A stretch of 64,000 bases of DNA from Pacificispira sp002696645. GTDB lineage: Bacteria > Pseudomonadota > Alphaproteobacteria > UBA8366 > Aestuariispiraceae. The DNA is taken from positions 62,001 through 126,000 of the forward strand of contig NZ_JBLZHU010000008.1 in NCBI RefSeq assembly GCF_048892425.1. Direction: 5' to 3'. The notes under the pieces are model-generated. The model searched no databases. It had not been told where the DNA came from and worked only from the letters and a program-made list of their open reading frames with translations. Below, in pieces: positions 19,446 through 28,961 of this stretch. Within the stretch, counting starts at the first letter, position 1, and every line of letters starts with the position of its first letter. The position numbers and the translations under genes were made by a program.

Positions 19446-21644
19446 TTATTTTTTGGCGGCGGCCTTCTTGGATTTCGCTTTCTTGGATGGCTTTCCGGCC
19501 TTTGACGCGGGCGCATCATCTGCGACGATAGATGTCGGCACATCCGGCTTCTCAGCCGCTTTGGATCGGGCATTCTTGACCGCTCCTTCCAGGCCTTCCC
19601 GCACCCGGTCCAGGACAATGCCCCAATCGCTGAGAATGCGCTGGCGCACCAAGCGCATCGTGGGATACCACGGCGTGTCTTCCCGATTGCGCAGCCACCG
19701 CCATTCGCCGCCAAAGGGCAGCATGGTCCAGACATCCTTGCCCATCGCGCCCGCCAGGTGACAGACCGCCGTATCCACGCTGATCAACACATCCAAATCT
19801 TTCAAAATGGCGGCTGTATCGGCGAAATCCTTTATATCCGCCGAATGATCAAAAACAGTGCCCCGTTCAAGATAGGGCTTCAGATCAGAGACACCGTTGC
19901 CAACTTGCAATGAATGAAAATCAACCCCGTCAATGTCGAACAGGCCTGCCAGTTCCTTCAAGGGGATGGAGCGATACAGGTTATCCGAATGGGTGGGACG
20001 CCCCGTCCAGACGATCCCCGCCTTGATCACGCCATCCTTTGATTTTGGTAAACCCTGTTGGCGTGCAGCGGCTTCCGGTACGCTGAGATAGGGGATATTG
20101 CGCGGGACGGTGTCCAGGGTCGTTCCGAAACGATGCGGCAGGGATAACAGCGGTATCTGCACATCAAACACGATCTGGCCGTTCTCCTGGCGCAGATGAT
20201 ACAGATCATCCACACCACCCAGCGTCTTCATCAGGCGAAATACTTCTTTTTCACACAGGAAGACAATCTTGCCCCCCGTCCCCAATTTCTGTTGCAGCAA
20301 GGGAAGATAGCGACAGAACTGGATTGTATCGCCGAACCCTTGTTCGACATGCACCAGCAGGGTCCGCCCATTTAACGGAGATCCATCCCACAGCCGTTCC
20401 CGGATGTTTGGAACATTGGGCTTGAAGGCCGACATCGCATAGCGCGATTCATACGCAGCCCAGCCCTTTTCATACTGCCCATCCATCAACAAGACTGCAG
20501 CGGGTGCAAAGGTACCCCGCGCCTGATTGGGCTGTAACTCCCGAACCCTCAGATACAGGTCCATGGCGGGCTGTAGCTGTTCCATCCGCAACAGGCAATT
20601 GGCATAGGAATACAGAACATCCGGGTCTGCCGGGGCCAGATCCCGGGCGCGGGCCAATACATGTTTGGCCTCTACCGAATTGCCCAACTTTAACGTTACA
20701 TGCCCCAACCCCTTCAGGGCACCGACATCATCGGGGGCAATCGTCAGGACGTGGCGCAGATGCGACGCAGCCGATGTCAGACGCCCCAGCTTTTCCAACG
20801 TCATCGCATATGTCGACAAGGCCCGCAGATGATTGGGGCTTAACCGCAAGGCCTTGCGAAACGCGGCTTCCGCCTCGACATGTTTTTCTTCCGAATGACG
20901 GCTGGTGCCCAGTTTTACCCAGGATTCGACATTAAGCGGATTAATTTCCACCGACCGTTCATAACATGTCATTGCGGCGATGCGGTCCGGATGCCCCTTT
21001 GTCTTGCCCCGGGCAAACAACGCATCGCCCTTGTTTGACCAAGCCTCGGAATAATCCTCTCGGATTGTGATTGCTTCGTCATATCGGGTAAGGGCTTCAT
21101 CCAGGCGATTGCTGCGGGCCAGCACATTGCCCAGATTATTCAGAACTTCCGGGAATGCGCTGTTGGCGCTCAGGGCTGCCTCATAAGCGGAAATCGCCGC
21201 GTCGGGCTGACCGGATTCTGACAGGGCGATGCCCAGATTGTTCAGGGCCTCACCATAGTTGGGTCGCAATTCAACCGCGCGCCGCAATGCCGCCACGGCC
21301 TCTGCATGTTTTCGTTCAAGACGAAGCAGAAAACCCAAAGTATTCAGAAACGCCGCAGAATCCGGTTCAATCTCCAGGGCTTTCTGAACCAATTGAACAC
21401 CGACATCCGTTTTCCGGGCCTGATGCGCAATCACGCCCAACAGGTGAATCGCCTGGGCGTCGCGATCATTATCCTGCAACACGTCCCTGACGCCCGTCTC
21501 GGCCTCCTGCAGATTGCCCGCCTGCAAGGCAGCCACGGCGGCATGATAGCGCGCATCGGGATGAATAGCTGCGGATTTATCCCCAATCCCCGTTTCCTGT
21601 GTCGATTCCTGTGTCGCTTGCGATTGAACGTCTTGTTCCGACAT
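19446..21644 (-). CDS. TPR protein with C-terminal glycosyltransferase-9-like domain
   Basis: The 732-residue product has at least ten tetratricopeptide repeats between about 30 and 380 (for example AFLNTLGFLLRLERKHAEAV, GEALNNLGIALSESGQPDAA). A GT-B type domain resembling ADP-heptose/LPS heptosyltransferases follows (GRTLLVHVEQGFGDTIQFCR; DVLISVDTAVCHLAGAMG; WTMLPFGGEWRWL). The extreme C-terminus is Lys/Ala-rich and low complexity. Proteins with this layout are common in Alphaproteobacteria and are presumed to transfer sugars to proteins or glycans, but the acceptor is generally unknown. It is convergent with the cyclase gene. Its closeness to the giant Ser/Thr/Asn-rich adhesin makes adhesin glycosylation conceivable; that is inference. 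Confidence 0.82.
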   Translation of the reverse strand: MSEQDVQSQATQESTQETGIGDKSAAIHPDARYHAAVAALQAGNLQEAETGVRDVLQDNDRDAQAIHLLGVIAHQARKTDVGVQLVQKALEIEPDSAAFLNTLGFLLRLERKHAEAVAALRRAVELRPNYGEALNNLGIALSESGQPDAAISAYEAALSANSAFPEVLNNLGNVLARSNRLDEALTRYDEAITIREDYSEAWSNKGDALFARGKTKGHPDRIAAMTCYERSVEINPLNVESWVKLGTSRHSEEKHVEAEAAFRKALRLSPNHLRALSTYAMTLEKLGRLTSAASHLRHVLTIAPDDVGALKGLGHVTLKLGNSVEAKHVLARARDLAPADPDVLYSYANCLLRMEQLQPAMDLYLRVRELQPNQARGTFAPAAVLLMDGQYEKGWAAYESRYAMSAFKPNVPNIRERLWDGSPLNGRTLLVHVEQGFGDTIQFCRYLPLLQQKLGTGGKIVFLCEKEVFRLMKTLGGVDDLYHLRQENGQIVFDVQIPLLSLPHRFGTTLDTVPRNIPYLSVPEAAARQQGLPKSKDGVIKAGIVWTGRPTHSDNLYRSIPLKELAGLFDIDGVDFHSLQVGNGVSDLKPYLERGTVFDHSADIKDFADTAAILKDLDVLISVDTAVCHLAGAMGKDVWTMLPFGGEWRWLRNREDTPWYPTMRLVRQRILSDWGIVLDRVREGLEGAVKNARSKAAEKPDVPTSIVADDAPASKAGKPSKKAKSKKAAAKK

Positions 21645-21889
21645 ATTGTTATCCGATCCGCGTGTATCCGCTGGCTTCTTGTTCGTTTCGCCCCTGCCTT
21701 AAACTAGGTCAGGGCGGCGGAAAAGTCCCGCAACAATAAGCGCATCCTGCACCTGCATCGGCAGCCATGGCCTGACATTCCTTTTTCCCGTCCGAAAGAA
21801 TACCAATGAATGTCGTATTTTCAGTCGACATTCACACATCGTTGTTTACATCTACTGTCCGGTTTTTTGAACTGTACGAATGGATTCCA

Positions 21890-23065
21890 ATGCGGTTTGT
21901 ACTCCGTTTTCTACTGATACCGATCCTATTGCTGTGGTCCCTGCCCGCCCTGGCGCAGGATCGCCCGTTGCTGATCCTACGAATTGAAGCGGAACAGGGC
22001 TTTACCCTGGATGGGCGCAAGGCCGGATTGTCCGGGGCCATCTATGCCCTGTCCCGAAAAAGTGCCATCCATGGCGCGCAATCCCTGCAAATCGCCTATG
22101 ACGCCCGAAACCGCCCGGTATTGATGCGCCTGGCCCAGATCGTGACCCAGGACAAGGATCGCGCCGCCCTGATCGATGCGGCCCGCCAATTGGCGACAGT
22201 GATACAACCCACCTGGATGCAGGTTGATACGGACCTTCCCACCGTGATGACCCCGCCCTTGACTGAATTCATTCAATCCAAGAAAGCACTCCCGACCGCC
22301 ATTCCGATACCACAGAGCAAACCCGGAAATCTGTCCTTTGTTCCAGATCAGAAATTGGCTGTTTTGGACCTGCCGATCCAGGTAGCGGAAGAGACCAGGC
22401 TGAGCGAAGCGGCCCTGAAAAGCATGATTTCGGACGCCAGCTTCATCTTCACCCCGAAGACTGGCGAAGAGGTTCCTTATATCCGGTATCATACGCCGAA
22501 TGGTCGCTTTGCTGCGGGAATTCAAGAGGAAGGAACCGCCGATACCGGATCCTGGGCGGTTCAGGCGGATGGGCGATATTGCATTGAACAGGCGCCCTTA
22601 CCGATTTCCCAATGTGCGGTGTTGTATCAAACCGCCCCGGATAAATACCTGTATGTCCCAATCCAAGAGCAGGACTTGGATGGCAAGGATATGCGCCCCT
22701 TCACCGTGGTCTTTGGAAATCCGGGAGGATTGGTCGCCCCGCAGCGCAGCGATGCAACACAGGCGGCAGTCACCCGCATGATCCTGCGGGGAAACACGGA
22801 AGAACGCCGCACACCAGGGGGGACGCTGGACAAACTGTATCTTGATCCGACGGGCACGTATCGCGGTGTTCAGAATGGCGAACCCGCACATGGCGACTGG
22901 ACGGTTCTAAGCGATGGCCGGCGCTGTCTGATCGATGGTGACACACAAGAAGCCGAATGCGCGTTTCTGAGCGAAACCGACGGCGGGACCTATCGCCTGT
23001 TTGATGCAGAAAACCGCAGCCTGGGGGAGGCCCTGTATCGCAGCGGTAATCCGTCCGGCCTATAG
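21890..23065 (+). CDS. Secreted hypothetical protein
   Basis: I do not recognise a family. The product of about 391 residues begins with a clear Sec signal peptide (MRFVLRFLLIPILLLWSLPALAQ), so it is periplasmic or exported. The mature part has no other membrane segment. It contains two similar C-terminal modules, GSWAVQADGRYCIEQ near 225 and GDWTVLSDGRRCLID near 341. Each has a paired downstream Cys, suggesting a duplicated small beta domain with disulfides. The ATG at 21890 is preferred because it opens directly on the signal peptide; an upstream in-frame ATG at 21806 would give an unusual 28-residue extension. No strong ribosome site is seen for either. The neighbours on both sides are on the other strand, so it is probably monocistronic. 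Confidence 0.6.
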   Translation: MRFVLRFLLIPILLLWSLPALAQDRPLLILRIEAEQGFTLDGRKAGLSGAIYALSRKSAIHGAQSLQIAYDARNRPVLMRLAQIVTQDKDRAALIDAARQLATVIQPTWMQVDTDLPTVMTPPLTEFIQSKKALPTAIPIPQSKPGNLSFVPDQKLAVLDLPIQVAEETRLSEAALKSMISDASFIFTPKTGEEVPYIRYHTPNGRFAAGIQEEGTADTGSWAVQADGRYCIEQAPLPISQCAVLYQTAPDKYLYVPIQEQDLDGKDMRPFTVVFGNPGGLVAPQRSDATQAAVTRMILRGNTEERRTPGGTLDKLYLDPTGTYRGVQNGEPAHGDWTVLSDGRRCLIDGDTQEAECAFLSETDGGTYRLFDAENRSLGEALYRSGNPSGL

Positions 23066-23100
23066 CCACCATTTCGCAGCAAGAGCGCCTGACCTTTGCC

Positions 23101-23943
23101 TTACGCCCCCACCACGAAGTGGCTTTGATTGCCCAATCCGTCCACACCGGCATCGATGCGATTGCCTGCGCGCAGATATTCCGGCGGGTCCATGCCGGCC
23201 CCGACACCCGGCGGGGTGCCTGTCGCGATCACGTCGCCCGGATGTAAGGTCATGAACTGGCTGACATAGCTGACAATCTGGGAAACGCCGAAGATCATCA
23301 ATTCGGTATTGCCATACTGCTTGCGCCGCCCATCCACTTCCAGCCACAGGCTGAGCCGCTGGGGATCCATAATTTCATCCCGGGTGACAATCCAGGGGCC
23401 CAGCGGCCCAAATGTGTCACAGCTCTTGCCCTTGGTCCATTGTCCACCGCGCTTATTCTGAAAATCCCGTTCGGACAGGTCGATAAAGGTGGAGAATCCT
23501 GCGACGTGGTTTATGGCGTCATCTTCGGAAACATAGCTGGCGGCATCGCCGATCACGATGGCCAGTTCCACTTCCCAATCCGTTCGCGTCGAGTCTCGCG
23601 GCAACCGGATGTCATCAAACGGCCCGGTCAGGGAACTGGTCGCTTTCATAAAAATAACTGGTTCTGTTGGTGTATCCGCCCCCAATTCCTTGGCATGATC
23701 GGAATAGTTCAACCCAATACAGACCAGCTTGCCAATCCCGGTCAGCGGCACACCAAGTCGGGGCTTGCCGTCGACCATCGGCAGATCCTTGATATCCAGA
23801 TCCTTGATCGCCTGAAGCGCCTGCGACGTCATTGACTCCGCGCCGAAATCAGAAAATTCATGGGACAGATCACGCAAATTCCCATCGCCATCCAGCAGAC
23901 CTGGCTTTTCCGATCCCTTTTGTCCATAGCGAACCAATTTCAT
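23101..23943 (-). CDS. Fumarylacetoacetate hydrolase (FAH) family protein
   Basis: A 280-residue FAH-superfamily enzyme, resembling the proteins annotated as ureidoglycolate lyases or 2-keto-4-pentenoate/acylpyruvate hydrolases. The family metal-site motifs are visible: KLVCIGLNYSDHAKE, the EPVIFMKATSSLTGP stretch, DWEVELAIVIG, and the C-terminal PGDVIATGTPPGVGAGM. These enzymes cleave C-C bonds or decarboxylate beta-keto acids using Mg or Mn; the exact substrate cannot be read from sequence. The ATG at 23943 has AGGGAGG 7 nt upstream, favouring it over the in-frame GTG at 23949. It stands alone, so the pathway cannot be inferred from its neighbours. Confidence 0.85.
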   Translation of the reverse strand: MKLVRYGQKGSEKPGLLDGDGNLRDLSHEFSDFGAESMTSQALQAIKDLDIKDLPMVDGKPRLGVPLTGIGKLVCIGLNYSDHAKELGADTPTEPVIFMKATSSLTGPFDDIRLPRDSTRTDWEVELAIVIGDAASYVSEDDAINHVAGFSTFIDLSERDFQNKRGGQWTKGKSCDTFGPLGPWIVTRDEIMDPQRLSLWLEVDGRRKQYGNTELMIFGVSQIVSYVSQFMTLHPGDVIATGTPPGVGAGMDPPEYLRAGNRIDAGVDGLGNQSHFVVGA

Positions 23944-24349
23944 GGCCACGCCTCCCTAAGTTTCATCCATTTAGAAAGGATGGTGCATGCCAGTCAGGCG
24001 AATTGCAACGCTTCGCAGATTTCCGCTATATTTCCGCCATTTCTGACCCATGCTTCTCCGTTCTGAAACAGGAAAATCCACACAAATCGATGTTAAGGGG
24101 TCCATCCGGGCCAATGAAACGCCGGATATTGGCGCAAGAAATGCCGATTCGCAGCTGTGCGGCCATTCTGTGAAACCGCACTTCCGGTTTGACAGACCTT
24201 CATACCCATGATGTCTTTAACCATCAATTTAGCGGTTAAATAGGGTCAAGAACCCGAATACACCCAAACAAAAACTGCGGTTGATAAACCTCTACAGCAC
24301 ATCCGGCACGGGGGTGACAGTGTCGGACGTAAGACAGGGAGTCTCAAAA
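23944..24349. promoter_or_regulatory. Intergenic region upstream of dppA with candidate operator
   Basis: This 406-base divergent region separates the FAH-family gene and the dpp operon and contains no convincing gene. A perfect 7-bp inverted repeat, TTTAACC (24216-24222) and GGTTAAA (24234-24240) with an 11-base spacer, lies about 110 bases before the dppA start. It could be a repressor or activator site. The GTG start of dppA is preceded by AGGGAG. No recognisable riboswitch was seen. Confidence 0.35.
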
Positions 24350-25942
24350 GTGCGAAAAATGCTACTCGTGGCCGCGACCGGCCTTTCCTTGGCTCTTGGC
24401 GCGCAAGCGGCTCAAGCCAAAACCCTTGTCTTCTGTTCAGAAGGCAGCCCTGAAGGGTTCAACCCTTCCCTCTTTACCGCTGGCACAACCTTTGACGCAT
24501 CCTCGCGCCAGATCTTCAACAAACTGGTGGAATTCGAACGGGGTACAACCAAAATTGCCCCCGGTCTGGCCGAAAGCTGGTCGGTTTCCGATGACGGGTT
24601 GGAATATACGTTCAACCTGCGCAAAGGCGTGAAATTCCAAACCACAGAAAATTTCACCCCGTCGCGCGACTTTAACGCCGAAGATGTGGTCTTCTCTTTC
24701 AAGCGTCAGCTGGATAAAGAAAACCCATATCATATGATTTCCGGCGGCACGTACGAGTATTTCAACGGCATGTCCATGCCAGACCTGTTGAAAGACATCG
24801 TCGCGGTGGACGATTACACCGTGAAATTCATGCTGAACCGCCCGGAAGCGCCAATGATTGCCAATCTGGCGATGGATTTCGCCTCTATCATGTCAGCGGA
24901 ATATGCCGATCAGATGCTGAAAGCCGGGACGCCCGATATGGTGGATCAGGCGCCAGTCGGCACCGGACCTTTCCAACTGGTCGCCTATCAAAAAGATGCT
25001 GTGATCCGCTACAAGGCTCACCCAGATTATTGGGCTGGCAAGGCGAAGATTGATGATCTGATTTTCGCCATTACACCTGATGCCTCTGTGCGGTATGAAA
25101 AGCTGAAAGCGGGCGAATGCCACGTCATGCCCTATCCAAATCCTGCTGACATCGAGTCGATGAAGGGCAATTCGGATCTGGTCGTTATGGAACAGGAAGG
25201 CCTGAATGTCGGTTATCTGGCATACAACACCCAGGTCGCCCCGTTCGACAAGGTTGAGGTCCGCAAGGCCCTGAATATGGCTATCGACAAGCAGGCCATT
25301 ATCGACGCCGTTTTCCAGGGCGCCGGTAAAATTGCGAAAAATCCGATCCCACCGACCATCTGGTCCTATAACGAAGCCACCGTTGACGATCCTTATGACC
25401 CGGAAGCTGCCAAGAAAATGCTGGCGGATGCAGGCGTTACGGATTTGAAAATGGAAATCTGGGCGATGCCCGTTCAGCGCCCTTACAACCCGAATGCCCG
25501 TCGCATGGCCGAACTGATGCAGGCCGATCTGGCAAAAATCGGTGTTGAGGTTGAAATCGTCTCCTTCGAATGGGGCGAATACCTGAAACGGTCAAAGGAA
25601 CTGGACCGCAAAGGGGCCGTACTGCTGGGCTGGACAGGGGATAATGGTGATCCGGATAACTTCCTGGCTGTGCTGTTGGGCTGTGATGCCGTGGGCGGGT
25701 CCAACCGCGCACAATGGTGCTATCAGCCTTTCGAAGACCTGATCCAGAAAGCGAAGATCGTATCCGATCCTGCCGAACGGACCAAATTGTATGAGCAAGC
25801 GCAGATCGTCTTCAAAGAACAGGCACCATGGGACACGATTGCCCATTCCGTTGTGTTCAAGCCGATCCGCAAGGAAGTCAAAGACTTCAAGATTGATCCC
25901 TTCGGCGGTCACATCTTCTATGGTGTGGATATCGAAGAGTAA
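24350..25942 (+). CDS. dppA: Dipeptide ABC transporter periplasmic substrate-binding protein
   Basis: A solute-binding protein of family 5 that captures dipeptides in the periplasm for import. The sequence closely tracks Escherichia coli DppA from memory of that protein: CSEGSPEGFNPSLFTAGTT after the signal peptide, then MPYPNPADI, AMPVQRPYNPNARRMAEL, FEWGEYLKR and GWTGDNGDPDNF. The last contains the ligand-carboxylate-binding region. The GTG start at 24350 directly opens a signal peptide (core LLVAATGLSLALGAQAAQA) and has AGGGAG upstream. A longer in-frame ATG at 24281 would place 23 non-signal residues in front. It is the first gene of dppABCDF and is followed by a stem-loop that should give it a higher expression level than the membrane genes. 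Confidence 0.93.
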   Translation: MRKMLLVAATGLSLALGAQAAQAKTLVFCSEGSPEGFNPSLFTAGTTFDASSRQIFNKLVEFERGTTKIAPGLAESWSVSDDGLEYTFNLRKGVKFQTTENFTPSRDFNAEDVVFSFKRQLDKENPYHMISGGTYEYFNGMSMPDLLKDIVAVDDYTVKFMLNRPEAPMIANLAMDFASIMSAEYADQMLKAGTPDMVDQAPVGTGPFQLVAYQKDAVIRYKAHPDYWAGKAKIDDLIFAITPDASVRYEKLKAGECHVMPYPNPADIESMKGNSDLVVMEQEGLNVGYLAYNTQVAPFDKVEVRKALNMAIDKQAIIDAVFQGAGKIAKNPIPPTIWSYNEATVDDPYDPEAAKKMLADAGVTDLKMEIWAMPVQRPYNPNARRMAELMQADLAKIGVEVEIVSFEWGEYLKRSKELDRKGAVLLGWTGDNGDPDNFLAVLLGCDAVGGSNRAQWCYQPFEDLIQKAKIVSDPAERTKLYEQAQIVFKEQAPWDTIAHSVVFKPIRKEVKDFKIDPFGGHIFYGVDIEE

Positions 25943-25960
25943 GGGTTAGCCCGGGCTCAG

Positions 25961-25998
25961 ACGACCGGTTCAGCCCCCTTGGTTGAGCCGGTCGTTTT
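25961..25998 (+). terminator. Hairpin between dppA and dppB
   Basis: A 12-bp stem with one G-T pair is formed by ACGACCGGTTCA and TGAGCCGGTCGT, followed immediately by TTT. It lies 18 bases after the dppA stop and about 45 bases before dppB. Partial termination or 3' stabilisation of the dppA message is the usual role of such hairpins between a binding-protein gene and its permease genes; here that is inferred from structure and position. Confidence 0.7.
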
Positions 25999-26041
25999 GA
26001 CCAAGGCGACGCTTTGCGCCGTCGGATAGGACAATCCCCTT

Positions 26042-27055
26042 ATGTTTCAGTATTTTCTGAATAAGCTTTCAACTACGATTCCCACCTTTCTGGGAATCAG
26101 TTTGATCGCGTTTGCCTTCATTCGGGTGCTGCCCGGCGACCCTATCATGCTGATGGCGGGAGAACGCGGCGTAACACCTGAACGGTATGAGGAACTGGCC
26201 ACCCAATTCGGCTTCGACCGCCCTTTCTATATTCAATACAAGGATTTCCTGTTTAACATTTTATCGGGGGATTTCGGACAATCCTTTGTCACCAAGCAAC
26301 CGGTGATCGAGGAATTCCTGGCGCGGTTCCCTGCCACCCTGGAACTGTCCCTGTCTGCGATGTTTCTGGCCGTACTGTTTGGATTGCCGGCCGGCATTGT
26401 CGCGGCGGTCAAGCGGGGATCGTGGTTTGACCACACATTAATGGGGATATCGCTGACGGGTTATTCCATGCCGGTATTCTGGCTGGGCCTGCTGCTGATA
26501 ATTCTGTTCTCCAGCATTCTGGGCTGGACCCCGGTATCCGGTCGCATCTCGTTATTGTACTTTTTTGATATCCATACCGGATTCATGACTATCGATGCCC
26601 TGATGTCCGGACAAAAGGGGGCATTCGCATCGGCGATTAGTCACTTGATCCTGCCTGCCATCACCCTGGGCACGATCCCCATGGCCGTCATCGCCCGCCA
26701 GACCAGGTCTGCCATGTTGGAGGTCCTGAGCGAAGATTATGTGCGCACCGCCCGCGCCAAAGGATTGAGCACATTCCGCATCATCGGCCTGCATGCCTTC
26801 CGGAACGCATTGATTACTGTGATAACGGTTATCGGCCTGCAAATCGGTGTGCTGCTGGCCGGTGCGATCCTGACAGAAACAATTTTCGCCTGGCCGGGGG
26901 TCGGCAAATGGATGGTCGATTCCATCTTCCGCCGCGACTATCAGGTCGTGCAGGGCGGGCTGATCCTGATTTCCAGCATTGTGATCCTTGTTAATCTTAC
27001 GGTTGATCTGCTGTATGGGCTGATCAATCCCCGCATCCGCCAGACAAGGGGCTAA
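26042..27055 (+). CDS. dppB: Dipeptide ABC transporter permease
   Basis: An inner-membrane permease of 337 residues with about six membrane helices, the first of two that form the dipeptide channel. It has the DppB/OppB N-terminal signature (TFLGISLIAFAFIRVLPGDP) and the cytoplasmic EAA loop (SEDYVRTARAKGLS) that contacts the ATPases. It also has the terminal LAGAILTETIFAWPGVG motif conserved in peptide permeases. It follows dppA and is separated from dppC by only 2 bases. Confidence 0.94.
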   Translation: MFQYFLNKLSTTIPTFLGISLIAFAFIRVLPGDPIMLMAGERGVTPERYEELATQFGFDRPFYIQYKDFLFNILSGDFGQSFVTKQPVIEEFLARFPATLELSLSAMFLAVLFGLPAGIVAAVKRGSWFDHTLMGISLTGYSMPVFWLGLLLIILFSSILGWTPVSGRISLLYFFDIHTGFMTIDALMSGQKGAFASAISHLILPAITLGTIPMAVIARQTRSAMLEVLSEDYVRTARAKGLSTFRIIGLHAFRNALITVITVIGLQIGVLLAGAILTETIFAWPGVGKWMVDSIFRRDYQVVQGGLILISSIVILVNLTVDLLYGLINPRIRQTRG

Positions 27056-27057
27056 AG

Positions 27058-27957
27058 ATGAGCACCACCACAGACGTCGCCAGCGCCAGCGCCACCCGTC
27101 GTGCCTTTGACGAATTCTGGCATTACTTCTCGGAAAGCCGGGGGGCCGTTGCGGGCATGGTGTTCATGATCTTCATCATCCTGGTCGCAATTTTTGCGCC
27201 CGTCATTGCGCCGCACAGCCCGATTGAAACCAACACTGAATTCCTGCGCAAACCACCTGCCTGGCAGGACGGTGGCAGCATGCAATTCCTGCTGGGAACC
27301 GATGCGGTTGGACGTGATATCCTGTCGCGCCTGATTCACGGATCGCGCTATTCACTGCTGGTCGGCTGCATCGTTATCTTTCTGTCCCTGACTTTCGGCA
27401 TATTGTTAGGAGTCACGGCGGGATATTTCCGGGGGTTTTACGAAACAGCCGTCATGCGGGTGATGGATGTCATTCTGTCGGTTCCAAGCTTGCTGATGGC
27501 CCTGGTGCTGGTTGCGATTCTGGGGCCTGGCCTGGAAAACGCCATGATCGCCATTGCCGTCACCTATACGCCCCATTTCGTCCGATTGAGCCGGGCACAG
27601 GTGATTTCAGAGGCAAAGCGCGACTATGTCATGGCCAGCCGCATCGCCGGGGCTGGGCGGTTTCGACTGATGGCGATCACGATCCTGCCCAATTGCATGT
27701 CCCCGCTGATCGTGCAATCGACGCTCAGTTTTTCCACCGCGATCCTGGATGCGGCGGCTCTTGGATTTCTGGGCATGGGTGCACAGCCCCCAACCCCGGA
27801 ATGGGGCACCATGCTGGCAGAGGCACGCGAATTCATCACCAGCGCCTGGTGGATGGTGACCTTCCCCGGTCTGGCCATTCTGGTCACTGTTCTGGCGATA
27901 AATCTGATGGGCGATGGGCTGCGCGATGCCCTGGACCCCAAGATGAAGCGGTCCTGA
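27058..27957 (+). CDS. dppC: Dipeptide ABC transporter permease
   Basis: The second permease subunit (299 residues), with a membrane segment at about 34-54 and five more after about 95. The [23 protein letters not shown] motif (shown in part; [11 protein letters not shown] is the key block) is diagnostic of DppC/OppC proteins. The EAA loop reads [13 protein letters not shown] and the C-terminus holds [16 protein letters not shown]. It would pair with DppB. The next gene, dppD, starts 6 bases after its stop codon, consistent with one transcript. Confidence 0.94.
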   Translation: MSTTTDVASASATRRAFDEFWHYFSESRGAVAGMVFMIFIILVAIFAPVIAPHSPIETNTEFLRKPPAWQDGGSMQFLLGTDAVGRDILSRLIHGSRYSLLVGCIVIFLSLTFGILLGVTAGYFRGFYETAVMRVMDVILSVPSLLMALVLVAILGPGLENAMIAIAVTYTPHFVRLSRAQVISEAKRDYVMASRIAGAGRFRLMAITILPNCMSPLIVQSTLSFSTAILDAAALGFLGMGAQPPTPEWGTMLAEAREFITSAWWMVTFPGLAILVTVLAINLMGDGLRDALDPKMKRS

Positions 27958-27962
27958 ACGCC

Positions 27963-28961
27963 ATGGCCCTGTTGGAAATCAAAAATCTCACCGTTGAATT
28001 CTCAACCGCGCATGGTCCTTTCCGGGCCGTGGACAATATTGATCTATCCGTTGACGCCGGGGAACTGGTCGCGATCGTGGGGGAATCCGGGTCGGGTAAA
28101 TCTGTTTCCATGCTGGCGCTGATGGGTCTATTGCCCTGGACAGCGAAGGTCACGGCAGACCGGATGGCGCTGGATGGCAAAGACCTGACAGAGATGCCGC
28201 ACGATCAACGCCGCCGGATCGCCGGCAAAGACATGGCGATGATTTTTCAGGAGCCAATGACCAGCCTGAACCCCTGTTTCACCGTTGGCTTCCAGATCAA
28301 TGAGATCATGAAGCGCCACCTGTCCCTGACCCGGCATGAGCGGGATAAACGCGCGGTGGAGTTGATGTCCCTGGTCGGCATCCCCTCCCCGGAATCACGA
28401 TTGCGGGCCTTCCCGCACCAGCTTTCCGGCGGCATGAGCCAGCGGGTAATGATCGCAATGATGATCGCCTGCAACCCCCGCCTGTTGATCGCAGATGAGC
28501 CGACCACAGCGCTGGACGTCACGATCCAGGCGCAGATTCTTGAACTGCTGGCATCGCTGCAGCAGGATACGGGCATGGCATTGGTGCTGATCACCCATGA
28601 CATGGGTGTCGTCGCAGAAGTCGCCCAGCGCGTCATTGTGCAATATGCCGGACAACAGGTGGAATCACGCGATGTCATCGACCTGTTTGATACGCCCAAA
28701 CATCCCTATACCCAGGCCCTGCTGGCGGCCCTGCCGGAACGCGCAACGACCCAGCACCTCCCCTCCATCCCCGGCGTTGTGCCCGGTCAGTTGGATCGCC
28801 CGGATGGGTGCCTGTTCAATCCCCGCTGCCAGTATGCGCTAGAGGCCTGTCGGCATACGCCCCCCGGCATCCAGAACGGGGTTCGGTGCCATACGCCTTT
28901 AAACGCCCAGGGCCATCCAACCGACCCGATGAACCTGCGCCAGAAGGAGGGCGTGTCCTGA
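27963..28961 (+). CDS. dppD: Dipeptide ABC transporter ATP-binding subunit
   Basis: One of the two ATPases of the importer (332 residues). It has Walker [10 protein letters not shown]-loop [10 protein letters not shown], signature LSGGMSQRV, Walker [13 protein letters not shown] and switch His in ITHDMG. The C-terminal Cys-containing region ([14 protein letters not shown]) is the oligopeptide-transporter C-terminal domain, which in some homologues binds a 4Fe-4S cluster. The ATG at 27963 gives the expected N-terminus; a longer frame extends into dppC but is not needed. Its stop overlaps the dppF start by one base (TGATG). Confidence 0.94.
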   Translation: MALLEIKNLTVEFSTAHGPFRAVDNIDLSVDAGELVAIVGESGSGKSVSMLALMGLLPWTAKVTADRMALDGKDLTEMPHDQRRRIAGKDMAMIFQEPMTSLNPCFTVGFQINEIMKRHLSLTRHERDKRAVELMSLVGIPSPESRLRAFPHQLSGGMSQRVMIAMMIACNPRLLIADEPTTALDVTIQAQILELLASLQQDTGMALVLITHDMGVVAEVAQRVIVQYAGQQVESRDVIDLFDTPKHPYTQALLAALPERATTQHLPSIPGVVPGQLDRPDGCLFNPRCQYALEACRHTPPGIQNGVRCHTPLNAQGHPTDPMNLRQKEGVS

